The notes: generated from the sequence alone by a model not told the origin. A stretch of DNA of 64,000 bases from Sporofaciens musculi (GCF_009830285.1 NZ_WUQX01000001.1:1488501-1552500); one strand, 5' to 3'; numbered from the stretch's first letter, positions 33,812 through 42,288 are shown. Translations and numbers: made by a program.

Positions 33812-35623
33812 ATGGAGGCGAGTATTGTATCAAGAGAAGATATGAATTATCTGGCACAGCAGTCTGCCGGGAAATTAAATATGATTTTATCAGGTATGAC
33901 AGCATTACTAAATGACAATGAAAACAAGGTAAATATGTTGGAATCACAAACCTGGTTCCAGAGAATGGCAAGGACACTCACTGGTAAAAATAAAATGGCA
34001 CAGCAGGAAATACAGAGAAACCATGACAGGATGAATCTCTATATGTCACAAGCCATGACTGCTCTTTATGAGCAAAACTGTATAGATCATCAGATCATGA
34101 TGAGCCTGGGAAATCAGATTAATGGACTGTATGCAGAACATCTGCAGTTAAAACAGATGTTAGGAGCATTTGCAAGTAAATTGAACGAGAAAATTGAGAG
34201 CATAGACAACTTTCATATTTTAGTGACAGAGATAGAACAAGGCGTATATTCTGACGAAAGCGCTATTATTTCTGTCTGTAAAATAATGGCCCAATTAGAT
34301 AAGCGTACAGCTCTTGATGACAGAAAACGGGATATTTTATATCGAGGGATGCAGCAGCAGGGGATTCTTGATGATACAGAGAAGCCGTTAGGGGATTATT
34401 TATTGGAATTTACAGAGATTGGAATGGAATCAATCGGAGCAATATATCTTGAACTGGAGTCAATAAGAGATAATTATATGGCGGGACTGCTTCTCAAACT
34501 GATAGAGGGATACCACTTTCTGCCTGATATGGCAAGAAAATTAAAAAATAAGCAGAGTGTTGTAGAGGAAATTATCAGGAATGAAAATCTGGATTCGGAT
34601 ATTAGAGTGACTACGCAAGAGGTTTATCAAGACTTCGTAACAAGTAAAATGGAAATGTTGGACAGACAGTTGCCGGCGGAACAAATCCAAGATGGAATGA
34701 TGTTGGAGGATGCAGAAAAATTATTTTTAGAGTGCAGATACAAAGAAGCTTTGGAATGCTTTGAAAGTCTGTCAGGACGAGGGAACGGACGTGCGATGTA
34801 TTTCCTTGGATTATATTATGAAGGGGGATATGAGACAAAATATATCGACAAAGAGAAAGCAAAAAAATACTTTTGTGAGGGTGAAAAAAATGGAGATGTA
34901 CTGGCGGCATATATGTGGGTAAATAGAATGGAGGTAGAAAAAGAAGAAAGGCAGCAGAGATATAAGGAGATAAAGGAAGAAATATTAAATCTGGCACAGA
35001 CGGGAGATATTTTTGCGCAAAGAATAATTGGAGAAATGTTTGCAGGTGGATATGGAGTGCCTGTAGATTATGAGTCAGCTCTTGATTATTATATGAAATC
35101 AGCAGATGGCGGCTGTTGCGAAGCAATGAATCTTTTGGGAACTTGTTATGTTTATGGAAAAAGCTGTACAAAGAAGGATGAAGGAGAAGCTGCACAGTGG
35201 TATAAAAAAGCCGCAGACAGAGGATATGCAAGAGGACAGGCGAACTGGGGGCTATGTAATAAGTTGGGAGTAGGAGTAGAGAAGAATGGGTATGAAGCTG
35301 TGAGATGGGATAAAAAAGCCGCAGAACAAGGAGATGCAACTGGACAAAATAATTTGGGAACATGTTATTCTGATGGAGTAGGAGTGGAAAAAGACGAATA
35401 TGAAGCAGTAAAGTGGTATAGAAAGGCTGTAGAGCAAGGAGATGGATCGGCACAATGCAATTTGGCAGGTTATTATGCTAATGGGAGAGGAGGATTAGTA
35501 AAAGATGAATATGAAGCAGTAAAGTGGTATAGAAAGGCTGCAGAGAACGGAAGTGAAGATGCTAGGAAAAAATTGTCGGAATCTTATGGTATTCACATAA
35601 AGGAGGAGTCGAAAAATGGTTAG
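33812..35623 (+). CDS. Large helical protein with C-terminal Sel1 repeats (cargo gene B)
   Basis: A 603-residue protein. The first ~280 residues are helical without a domain I recognise. They include an amphipathic stretch WFQRMARTLTGKNKMAQQEIQ and likely coiled coils. From about residue 300 to the end are about six Sel1/TPR-like repeats of ~36 residues (for example EAVKWYRKAVEQGDGSAQCNLAGYY). The last two repeats are almost identical at DNA level (unit 111 bp). Start at 33812 follows GGAGGG. It overlaps the next gene by 8 bp. Sel1 repeats normally serve as a protein-binding scaffold. The job here is unknown; an adaptor between genes A and D is a guess. Confidence 0.75.
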   Translation: MEASIVSREDMNYLAQQSAGKLNMILSGMTALLNDNENKVNMLESQTWFQRMARTLTGKNKMAQQEIQRNHDRMNLYMSQAMTALYEQNCIDHQIMMSLGNQINGLYAEHLQLKQMLGAFASKLNEKIESIDNFHILVTEIEQGVYSDESAIISVCKIMAQLDKRTALDDRKRDILYRGMQQQGILDDTEKPLGDYLLEFTEIGMESIGAIYLELESIRDNYMAGLLLKLIEGYHFLPDMARKLKNKQSVVEEIIRNENLDSDIRVTTQEVYQDFVTSKMEMLDRQLPAEQIQDGMMLEDAEKLFLECRYKEALECFESLSGRGNGRAMYFLGLYYEGGYETKYIDKEKAKKYFCEGEKNGDVLAAYMWVNRMEVEKEERQQRYKEIKEEILNLAQTGDIFAQRIIGEMFAGGYGVPVDYESALDYYMKSADGGCCEAMNLLGTCYVYGKSCTKKDEGEAAQWYKKAADRGYARGQANWGLCNKLGVGVEKNGYEAVRWDKKAAEQGDATGQNNLGTCYSDGVGVEKDEYEAVKWYRKAVEQGDGSAQCNLAGYYANGRGGLVKDEYEAVKWYRKAAENGSEDARKKLSESYGIHIKEESKNG

Positions 35624-36143
35624 TACAAAAGGAGAAGAAGATTATAGAAATGGACATAGATGCTTGATGACATCGAATAGCTACAATTTAAGAGATGCTA
35701 TGATATATTTTGAGAAAGCTGCAGATGAAGGACATATAGAAGCTGCTTTTCAATTAGGATATTTGTATTTGGCAGGAGAGCCGCAAATAGCGAGAAATTG
35801 TGAAAAAGCCCTCAGTTGTTTTGAAAAATGTGCAGAGGCAGGGATGTCAAAAGCAAAATATGAAGTTGCGAAGTTTTATCTTGAGGGGATAGGTGTAGAA
35901 AGCGATGAAAAGAAGGCATTTGAATTGTTGGTTGAAGCTTTCAGAGAGGGGTTTTATCTAGCTTCTGGTGAATTATACAAATGCTATGAAAAAGGGAAAG
36001 GGACGGAAGTAGATATTGATAAAGCCCTGGAATATAATGGATACGCTCGGCAGATGGGACTTCAGGGAGCAGAGGTAGATTTTATTCATTTAGCTGCTCT
36101 GAAAAATCCTAATATAAACGAAGAAGGAAAATTAATTTATTAA
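35616..36143 (+). CDS. Small Sel1-repeat protein (cargo gene C)
   Basis: A 175-residue protein composed of about four Sel1 repeats: AMIYFEKAADEGHIEAAFQL, ALSCFEKCAEAGMSKAKYEV, AFELLVEAFREGFYLASGEL and ALEYNGYARQMGLQGAEVDF. No signal peptide is seen. Its start overlaps the end of gene B by 8 bp with AGGAGGAG upstream, so they are translationally coupled. It may be a partner or inhibitor of gene B product; this is not shown by sequence. Confidence 0.8.
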   Translation: MVSTKGEEDYRNGHRCLMTSNSYNLRDAMIYFEKAADEGHIEAAFQLGYLYLAGEPQIARNCEKALSCFEKCAEAGMSKAKYEVAKFYLEGIGVESDEKKAFELLVEAFREGFYLASGELYKCYEKGKGTEVDIDKALEYNGYARQMGLQGAEVDFIHLAALKNPNINEEGKLIY

Positions 36144-36324
36144 AGGCGATGACATGAAGATCGGTGAGGAGAAAGGGGAAAATGTTAGAAGTAAATATAG
36201 GAAAGTAGTATAGAAACTGGAGAAAATGATTGAGGGTATATTGAAAAGGGATACAAAATGTCGCTGGATAGCAAAAGCAACAAGGCTCAGTTATATATTA
36301 TTATCATGAAACCATTCATAGAAG

Positions 36325-36356
36325 TGGCAGGAGGAAATCATCTTCCTGCCATTTGT
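36325..36356 (+). terminator. Terminator after the Sel1 genes
   Basis: An 11-bp stem 36325-36335 / 36341-36351 with one G-T pair and a 5-nt loop, followed by TTTGTT. It separates genes A-C from the downstream micro-protein and hydrolase. Confidence 0.7.
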
Positions 36357-36459
36357 TATATTCAGAAGGAGGGATAACATATCTGGAAAATTATCACTAC
36401 GGTAAGGAACATTAGTAAATCAATCAGTGAGATTGCTGATTTTATGAAAGGAGGGACGA

Positions 36460-36540
36460 ATGATGAAGGGAATTGAGATTGCAATATTCGTTATCAGATG
36501 CGGAATCAAATTGGCGGAGATTATAGCGGAAGAAGATTAA
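36460..36540 (+). CDS. 26-residue micro-protein
   Basis: ATG at 36460 (or 36463) is preceded by an excellent AAAGGAGGG at 9 nt. The frame encodes MMKGIEIAIFVIRCGIKLAE and a short acidic end (IIAEED). The central part is strongly hydrophobic or amphipathic, like small membrane peptides or type I toxins. The rest of the 36144-36738 gap has no other supported gene. The clear ribosome site is the main evidence. Confidence 0.45.
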   Translation: MMKGIEIAIFVIRCGIKLAEIIAEED

Positions 36541-36738
36541 TGAGAAGCAGAGTCTGAAACTTACCGGAGACTGGCAGTTATTAACTCAAATGGAACGAAT
36601 AGGCTGCCAGAACCGGCAAAAATAGGAAGGGGTGAAAGACAGGAATGGATAAGGATTCGGCAGGCAGTATTTGATATAGGATGTTTTACTTGTAGATTAT
36701 TATATATTTATTCGGAAAACAGAGGTAGCAAGTACGAA

Positions 36739-37596
36739 ATGATGAATCAGAAAAAGTGCAATATAAAAGAGGATGAGTTGGAATCTCGCAAAGAAGATTC
36801 CGGGTATTTGCTCAAAGATTTAGAATCACTTAAAGAAGAGATTCTTCGGATTATAAGAATTGATGGAGCAAAAGAATATAGTATCATTGAAGAAATTTTT
36901 AGCTCTATTAAAGCGGATTGGAAGAACAGAGAGAAGGAACTGCAGAAACGGAAGGAATGTTGTTATTATGAAGATGCATTAAAAGGCAGTGATCTGTATC
37001 AGAAAGAAACTCTCAGGAAACTTATAGCAGAAAGCAAAAAGGTCTATTTTGTATTTACATCGTCTGCCCGTACAGATTTTGCAAGGGCGATCATGACATA
37101 CACAAATTCAAATTACTATCATGTGGCGGTTTCATTAAATGAAGGGCTGACGAACCTGTATTCCTTCTCACCGCAGATCGGGCAGGATAAATTATCAGGC
37201 GGATTTACCTGTGAAAAAATACATAGCTATAAGAAAAATGATTATGATATCCATGTAAGCTGTATGATAATAACGTCAGAGAAATATAAACAGCTTTTGC
37301 AGGAAATATCTGCAATGATGAAATATCAGAGACAGACAGAATACAATTATGCCGGATTGATTAATTATGTTTTGGGAAAACGAGAGGAAACGAATGGATA
37401 CAGAATGTTCTGTTCCCAGTTTATCATGTATTTATTTCGTAAGCTGGGTATTAATGTAATTCACAAAGAACCTTGCTTTACTTCGCCGGAGGATATCGCA
37501 GGGCTGGGGGAAGATTCTGGCATGTATCACTTATATGACGGCAGAGCAGCGTTCTATGATAAAGAAAAAATCATGAAAATATTTGACGCCGTGTAA
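36739..37596 (+). CDS. Permuted NlpC/P60-like (YiiX-type) hydrolase (cargo gene D)
   Basis: A 285-residue protein. Residues ~1-85 are helical and charged. The C-terminal ~190 residues show a circularly permuted papain-like fold as in YiiX/YebB proteins: the His comes first in SNYYHVAVSLNEG, and the catalytic Cys later in YRMFCSQFIMYLFRKLG. The YSFSPQIGQDKLSGGF segment lies between. Such enzymes cleave peptide, amide or ester bonds, including peptidoglycan or lipid links. No signal peptide is present. The ribosome site is weak (GAGGT 13 nt upstream). It is part of the cargo but separated from genes A-C by a terminator. Confidence 0.65.
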   Translation: MMNQKKCNIKEDELESRKEDSGYLLKDLESLKEEILRIIRIDGAKEYSIIEEIFSSIKADWKNREKELQKRKECCYYEDALKGSDLYQKETLRKLIAESKKVYFVFTSSARTDFARAIMTYTNSNYYHVAVSLNEGLTNLYSFSPQIGQDKLSGGFTCEKIHSYKKNDYDIHVSCMIITSEKYKQLLQEISAMMKYQRQTEYNYAGLINYVLGKREETNGYRMFCSQFIMYLFRKLGINVIHKEPCFTSPEDIAGLGEDSGMYHLYDGRAAFYDKEKIMKIFDAV

Positions 37597-37803
37597 ATAT
37601 AGAATGTTTATACCCAAGATGGATCTGGGTTAATAAAAAAGGGTGCATAGGCGGAAAAGTTTTGATGAATCAGTAATGCGTATGCCAACGGCTATGTAAA
37701 GGTAATATAATTCAGTTGGATAGTATTATTATAAAGTGATTCATATGAGCGGCAGGAGGAGAGGTCCAATAGTGTAAATGAGAGAGCGAGTAATTTAGAA
37801 ACT

Positions 37804-37989
37804 GTGGAAATAGAACACATTGCACTAAATGAGAAAAGGCTGCTCGATATTGGAGAATTTCAGGTATACACAAGTTTAGGAAGGAGCCGAGCAACGCAGT
37901 TGGCAAAAGAATCCGGTGCGGTATTCCGGTTTGGTCGTCGCCTTTTGATTGACCGAATAAAATTCGACGCATGGTGCGACCAGCAGTAG
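37804..37989 (+). CDS. Excisionase (Xis-like) next to the integrase
   Basis: A 61-residue protein starting with GTG; the upstream frame has no better start before a stop at 37732. The pattern YTSLGRSRATQLAKESGAVF and FGRRLLIDRIKFDAWC matches the small Xis proteins encoded beside Tn916-family integrases. These proteins bend DNA and drive excision. It precedes the small ORF and integrase gene at the right end. Confidence 0.75.
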   Translation: MEIEHIALNEKRLLDIGEFQVYTSLGRSRATQLAKESGAVFRFGRRLLIDRIKFDAWCDQQ

Positions 37990-38049
37990 CCAGCTTGGAG
38001 AGACTTATGCCTCTCCAAGAATATCGGTAAGTTAAAGAGGTATTATGGA

Positions 38050-38205
38050 ATGAAAGAAAAGTTAAATATGGAGGCTTTAGTAGAGAACGAGATGAAAGAA
38101 CTGGGTGTAGGGAGTACTGAGTTTCTAAAGCGTCATGAAGAAATTATGGCGCTGATTGAAGATAGCAAACTGGCGAAAGAAAAGGATACATATGGCGAAT
38201 GCTAG
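38050..38205 (+). CDS. Small conserved-type ORF overlapping the integrase start
   Basis: A 51-residue charged helical protein (ALVENEMKELGVGSTEFLKR...HEEIMALIEDSKLAKEKD). ATG at 38050. It overlaps the integrase start at 38192 by 14 bp, which suggests translational coupling. Function unknown; similar small frames are often found in this place in related elements, as far as I recall. Confidence 0.55.
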   Translation: MKEKLNMEALVENEMKELGVGSTEFLKRHEEIMALIEDSKLAKEKDTYGEC

Positions 38206-39388
38206 AGTTCTGCCCAAGGGGATTTACTTGAAAACGAATGGATTATTTGAAGGAAGGTTCCAGTATCAAGGGGAATCTTATACAATATATGGAAAGAATG
38301 TCAAGAAACTGGAAAAAGACCTTGCGGAGCTGCGTTACGAGGTGGAACATGGTTTAAAAGGAAAGGGCGATAACATGTCGCTGAACGCATGGTTTGAGAC
38401 ATGGTTGTATGACTATAAAAGCGAGACAATCAAGGAAAGTACAAGGGTTCGGTATGAAGATTATTATAGGATGTATATCAAGTCAAAGATGGGGCAGAAG
38501 AAAATAGCGCAATTTAAGCCGATTATGATACAGCGTCATTTGAACCAGATGGCAGCCGCAGATTACAGCACAAAGACCATCGCAGACACTTATAATATCC
38601 TTCACAGTATGTTCAAATTGGCAGTACAGAATGACATTCTATATAGAAATCCATGTGATGCAGTTGTTTTGCCCAAGACAAAGGAACGTAAAAGGCGTGT
38701 GCTGACGATAGAAGAACAGCAGCTTGTGGTTAAATATTCCAGAGGCCGTCTCTGTGAGCAGCTTGTAAGAGTGGCGCTTGGCACCGGTATGCGTGCAGGA
38801 GAACTGCAGGGGCTCATGTGGAAAGATATTGACTTTAAGAATCGGGAAATTCATGTCAATAGGACTCTGGTATACGTTCGGGATAAGCAGACGAAGAAAT
38901 ATGTTTTCAAGTTCCAAGTGCCGAAAACAAAAAGCGGTATCCGCACGATACCCATGCAGGATGATGTATATAAAGCTCTGCAGCGTCAGAAATGGCAGAT
39001 TACGGAAATGAAAATGCGGGAAAAGAGATGGAACGTGAAGCCGGAATTTGAAAATCTGGTATTTTTAACCATTACAGGGAATCCCAGAAGAAGCAATGAT
39101 TTTTTAAACGATTTAGAGAGAATAAGGGAAGCCATTAATAAGGACAGGAGAAAACAAGCAGAATCAGAAGGTAAAAAACCGGAATTAATGGAACATTTTT
39201 ATCCGCATTCTCTGCGTCACACATTTGCAACAAGGTGTTTTGAGGCCGGGATTGACGTGAAAACTGTGCAGTATTATCTTGGACACGCTTCTATCGCTGT
39301 TACCATGGACTTATATACCCATGTTACCGGGGAAAAAGCATGGTCAGAAATGGAGAAATTGAATCAGTTATACCGGAAATTAGGATGA
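38192..39388 (+). CDS. int: Tn916-type tyrosine integrase
   Basis: A 398-residue integrase that recombines the element ends with the chromosome. Start at 38192 (MANARV) follows AAAGG; a TTG at 38156 is unlikely. Residues ~8-55 form an AP2-like arm-binding domain (GIYLKTNGLFEGRFQYQGES). Residues 62-155 are the core-binding domain. The catalytic residues are Arg201 (GTGMRAGEL), Lys247 (PKTKSGIRT), His339 and Arg342 (PHSLRHTF), His365 (LGHAS) and Tyr375 (DLYTH). All are present, so the enzyme looks active. It lies 160 bp from the candidate attR. Confidence 0.95.
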   Translation: MANARVLPKGIYLKTNGLFEGRFQYQGESYTIYGKNVKKLEKDLAELRYEVEHGLKGKGDNMSLNAWFETWLYDYKSETIKESTRVRYEDYYRMYIKSKMGQKKIAQFKPIMIQRHLNQMAAADYSTKTIADTYNILHSMFKLAVQNDILYRNPCDAVVLPKTKERKRRVLTIEEQQLVVKYSRGRLCEQLVRVALGTGMRAGELQGLMWKDIDFKNREIHVNRTLVYVRDKQTKKYVFKFQVPKTKSGIRTIPMQDDVYKALQRQKWQITEMKMREKRWNVKPEFENLVFLTITGNPRRSNDFLNDLERIREAINKDRRKQAESEGKKPELMEHFYPHSLRHTFATRCFEAGIDVKTVQYYLGHASIAVTMDLYTHVTGEKAWSEMEKLNQLYRKLG

Positions 39389-39424
39389 GAGAATAAGGAT
39401 AGAGCTTCTCTCTATACTAAATTA

Positions 39425-39445
39425 GTACCAAACTTTTACCAAACT
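39425..39445. repeat. 21-bp repeat (candidate integrase arm site), right copy
   Basis: Identical to 29791-29811, in the same orientation, 37 bp after the integrase stop codon. It is inside the element if the 36-bp repeat marks the ends. Confidence 0.5.
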
Positions 39446-39548
39446 CTTATTGGAATATAGTAGCTTTCCGTAATCAACGGATACCTTGGAAACCCTTATT
39501 TTATGGACTTTCTGCACCATTTAAGCTTATAAAAGAAAGTACCTTGGC

Positions 39549-39584
39549 AACTCTCATTCCTTTAACTACTATAATAACAACGAA
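39549..39584. repeat. Candidate attR: 36-bp direct repeat, right copy
   Basis: Identical over 36 bases to 29684-29719. It is followed, like the left copy, by a hairpin, a degenerate arm-like repeat and a promoter for a PD-(D/E)XK gene. Confidence 0.7.
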
Positions 39585-39615
39585 GACCGCTATCCCTTGT
39601 GGGCAGCGGTCTTTC
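39584..39615 (+). terminator. Conserved hairpin terminator next to attR
   Basis: AGACCGCT (39584-39591) pairs with AGCGGTCT (39605-39612), followed by TT. It is homologous to 29719-29747 with compensatory base changes. Confidence 0.7.
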
Positions 39616-39710
39616 GCTGTCTGTAGAGGAGATATTTTATGTCGCCGGAGGGCGGGTACCAGACTTTTCCAAACTTGGAATTTACTTGGATTTCTGTGTT
39701 AAAACAGAAG

Positions 39711-39741
39711 TTGTATTTTTAGAAAGAATTTGATATATAGT
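39711..39741 (+). promoter_or_regulatory. Promoter of the PD-(D/E)XK pseudogene
   Basis: -35 TTGTAT at 39711-39716, a 19-bp spacer, -10 TATAGT at 39736-39741. It is homologous to the promoter at 29847-29876. Confidence 0.45.
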
Positions 39742-39766
39742 AGAAATGTGGAGAGAGGTGATTTTC

Positions 39767-40395
39767 ATGTCCGAATTACAGAAACAGGCAATGGAGAAGG
39801 AGAACCGAGAGCATAAGGGCAGTGTCTTTGTTGACCTCTTTTATCAGGATGAAACGGCAAAGAAGAATCTGCTGAGTTTATATAATGCATTACATGACAC
39901 GGAGTATGAGGATGAGGCTCTGGTGCGGAAGGTGAAGATTGATGATGTCCTATATAAAAATTTCAAAAATGACATTTCCTTTGAGGTGAATGGGCAGGTG
40001 CTTGTCTTTGGGGAACATCAAAGTACGGTGAATAAGAACATGTGTCTGCGTTGTTTGATGTATATGGGAAGGGCATATGAGCAGTTGGTCGATCGTAAGG
40101 CACGCTATAGGACCACATTGGTTAAGATACCAACCCCAGAGTTTTATACATTTTATAATGGAGAGAAGGAACAGCCATTAGAACAGATATTATCTTTGTT
40201 AGACGCATTTATGAAGATATCCAGGTGAAACAGCAGGAGGCCATGCAGCAAGGAATACAGAAAGGAATTATTTTATCAGGGAAGATTTTTCAGATGGTAA
40301 AGAAAAATCCTAATTTGGCAAATGAGCAGATAGCCTTGAAACTTGGTTGTAGCGTAGAAGAAGTCGAAAATACAAGAAAAATGTTTGTCATATAG
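39767..40395 (+). pseudogene. Broken PD-(D/E)XK nuclease-family transposase
   Basis: The N-terminal part (39767-40228, 153 residues from MSELQ, ribosome site GAGAGGTG) has the core DISFEVNGQVLVFGEHQS with the Asp and ExQ, and continues to EQPLEQILSLLDAFM. The frame then ends. A different frame continues immediately with VRRIYEDIQVKQQEAMQQGIQ and NPNLANEQIALKLGCSVEEV to a stop at 40393-40395, which is a typical C-terminal tail of this family. Family members are usually about 300 residues, so a frameshift with internal deletion has removed the middle. It is a distant relative of the gene at 30025. Confidence 0.7.
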
Positions 40396-40413
40396 TTTTT
40401 TATAGTTATTTTT

Positions 40414-40445
40414 AACGCTATCGAAGTATGTCTGATAGCGTTTTT
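40414..40445 (+). terminator. Terminator after the PD-(D/E)XK pseudogene
   Basis: AACGCTATC (40414-40422) pairs with GATAGCGTT (40434-40442), followed by TTT. The stretch 40446-40722 has an open frame but nothing recognisable; see rejected items. Confidence 0.75.
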
Positions 40446-40722
40446 AAATGTGCGAATATTTGTCCGCTATGAGGCAGAGCAGACTGCGTCTGCAACAAGG
40501 GAGTGGGAGGGAACGATATGACAGAGAGATACCGGATAGAGGAATCAATGTGGTCAATGCCCCTGTGGTTACGGATGAAGTTATTGCTCCTGTGAAGATT
40601 GATGAAAATGGGTTAGAGGGGCTGGATATTGTGGCTGGGCAGATTGAGGATACAAAGGCTTTGAATTCGCCTTTGAAATTAATCATTGTGAAGTACGCCA
40701 TATTTGGTAAAAGGCGCCATCC

Positions 40723-40773
40723 AAATACCGAAAGCCCGTCAAGGGGGTTAGCCTTGACGGGCTTTCGGTATTT
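40723..40773. terminator. Strong bidirectional terminator beside malQ
   Basis: A perfect 22-bp stem, 40723-40744 with 40752-40773, and a 7-nt loop. The flanks give A/T-rich ends on both strands. It sits 25 bp after the malQ stop codon on the minus strand and shields it from the mobile element side. Confidence 0.85.
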
Positions 40774-40797
40774 AAGCAAGACAATCAAGCTTGTTTC

Positions 40798-42288
40798 CTA
40801 ACGTCCATACCGTCTTGTAATCGAAAAGATTTCCTCTTTAAGTTCTTTAGACAGATCTGCTTCTGTAAGCCTCCATCTCCAATTTTTTCCGACAGTAGAA
40901 GGCTGGTTCATACGGCAGCTATTGTCAAGCCCCATATAATCCTGAAGCGGAATGATACAGGTCCTGGCATTGCTTCGCATTACCATAGAGATAAAGGACT
41001 TATACAGCAGGTCCTTGGGGGTATGGTGGTCGCACATATAGTCCCTTGCGGCCTCCAATTCTTCCTTCTTAATAGAATCCAGCCAGCCCACAAGAGTTTC
41101 GTTGTCGTGGGTTCCTGTGTAAGCTACGCTATTCTCCACATAATTATGGGGAAGGTAGTCATTGGCGGAACCAGAATCCCTGGAGTCAAATGCGAACTCT
41201 AACACCTTCATTCCCGGAAAACCGCTTTCGTGAACCAGCCAGCGGACGGAATCCGTCACATATCCCAGATCTTCAGCGATTACGTCATGATGCCCCAGAT
41301 GCTGCTCCATGCACTGGAATAATTCAATACCAGGTCCTTTCTCCCAATGACCGTTTACAGCCGAATCCTCCCCGTAAGGGATAGAGTAATATTCGTCAAA
41401 CCCTCGGAAATGATCAATCCGCAGGATATCGTACAACTGGAAACAATAGGTAAGGCGGGAAATCCACCATTTATAATTCGTCTCCCTGTGGTAATCCCAG
41501 CGGTAGAGAGGATTTCCCCAGAGCTGACCTGTGGCAGAGAAGCCATCCGGCGGGCAGCCTGCTACAGCAAGGGGTACATTCTTCTCATCTAACTGGAACA
41601 GCTCAGGATGTGCCCATGTATCGGCGCTGTCCATCGCTACATAGATTGGGATATCTCCGATTAGCCTGATTCCCTTCTGGTTGGCATAGTCTTTCAATGT
41701 GCTCCACTGTTCATAGAACTTGAACTGTAGATACTGGTGGAATTCCACATAGGGGTACAGCTCCTTATAGTATTCCTCCATGGCGGCACTCTCACGCAGC
41801 CGGATATCTTCGGGCCACTGTTCCCAGGAAACGTTGTTGTACTGCTCTTTGATTGCCATGAACAGTGCATAGTCCGAGAGCCACCATTTATTCTTTCTTA
41901 CAAAATGCTGATAGTCATGGTTCTCTGTAATCCAGCTTCTTTGATAGGCTTTGTAGAGCAGCGTGTAGCGGTTTTTATATATCTTTTCATAGTCAACAGT
42001 GTCAGCCTGATCTCCGAAATCAACGGCGTCACATTCCTCTTGGTGGAGAACGCCTTCATGAACTAGAGCCTCCAGGCTGATGAAATAGGGGTTGCCGGCA
42101 AAGGTAGAAAAAGACTGGTAGGGGGAATCCCCGTAGCTCGTAGGCCCCAGAGGAAGAATCTGCCAGTAGGACTGTCCGGCATCCTTAAGCCAGTCAATAA
42201 AATCATATGCACTCTGAGAAAAACAGCCGATACCATAGCGTGACGGCAGGCTGGTAATGGGGAGAAGAATCCCTGCTTTTCGTTTCAT
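40798..42288 (-). CDS. malQ: 4-alpha-glucanotransferase
   Basis: A 496-residue GH77 enzyme (amylomaltase) that moves glucan segments between malto-oligosaccharides and releases glucose. The N terminus AGILLPITSLPSRYGIGCFS is diagnostic. GDIPIYVAMDSADTWAHPELF follows, then LRIDHFRGFDEYY with the catalytic Asp, IAEDLGYVTDSV with the Glu and YTGTHDNETLVGW with the third acid. Length is normal. Start follows AGGAGGTAAC. It is divergent from the LacI-family regulator of the maltose importer and functions with the nearby GH13 enzymes. Confidence 0.96.
   Translation of the reverse strand: MKRKAGILLPITSLPSRYGIGCFSQSAYDFIDWLKDAGQSYWQILPLGPTSYGDSPYQSFSTFAGNPYFISLEALVHEGVLHQEECDAVDFGDQADTVDYEKIYKNRYTLLYKAYQRSWITENHDYQHFVRKNKWWLSDYALFMAIKEQYNNVSWEQWPEDIRLRESAAMEEYYKELYPYVEFHQYLQFKFYEQWSTLKDYANQKGIRLIGDIPIYVAMDSADTWAHPELFQLDEKNVPLAVAGCPPDGFSATGQLWGNPLYRWDYHRETNYKWWISRLTYCFQLYDILRIDHFRGFDEYYSIPYGEDSAVNGHWEKGPGIELFQCMEQHLGHHDVIAEDLGYVTDSVRWLVHESGFPGMKVLEFAFDSRDSGSANDYLPHNYVENSVAYTGTHDNETLVGWLDSIKKEELEAARDYMCDHHTPKDLLYKSFISMVMRSNARTCIIPLQDYMGLDNSCRMNQPSTVGKNWRWRLTEADLSKELKEEIFSITRRYGR

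Larger units (their letters stand above)
29684..39584. mobile_element. Integrated (probably mobilizable) element, about 9.9 kb
   Basis: The element is bounded by a perfect 36-bp direct repeat. The right end carries excisionase-like, small accessory and Tn916-type integrase genes in the usual order. Inside are a compact relaxase-like gene, a DNA-binding excisionase-like gene, an XRE repressor and an uncharacterised cargo cluster. Base composition is clearly AT-richer than the flanking trk and mal genes. No conjugation machinery (VirB4, coupling protein) is seen, so if mobile it would need a helper. Confidence 0.75.

Noticed and set aside
37612..37630. Hairpin after the permuted NlpC/P60-like gene
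   Set aside because: The stem ACCCA/TGGGT with a bulge is weak and followed by A-rich rather than T-rich sequence, so I do not call it a terminator.
40448..40801. 117-codon open frame between the pseudogene terminator and malQ
   Set aside because: No recognisable domain, its end runs through the malQ terminator hairpin, and there is no convincing ribosome site; probably remnant or chance.
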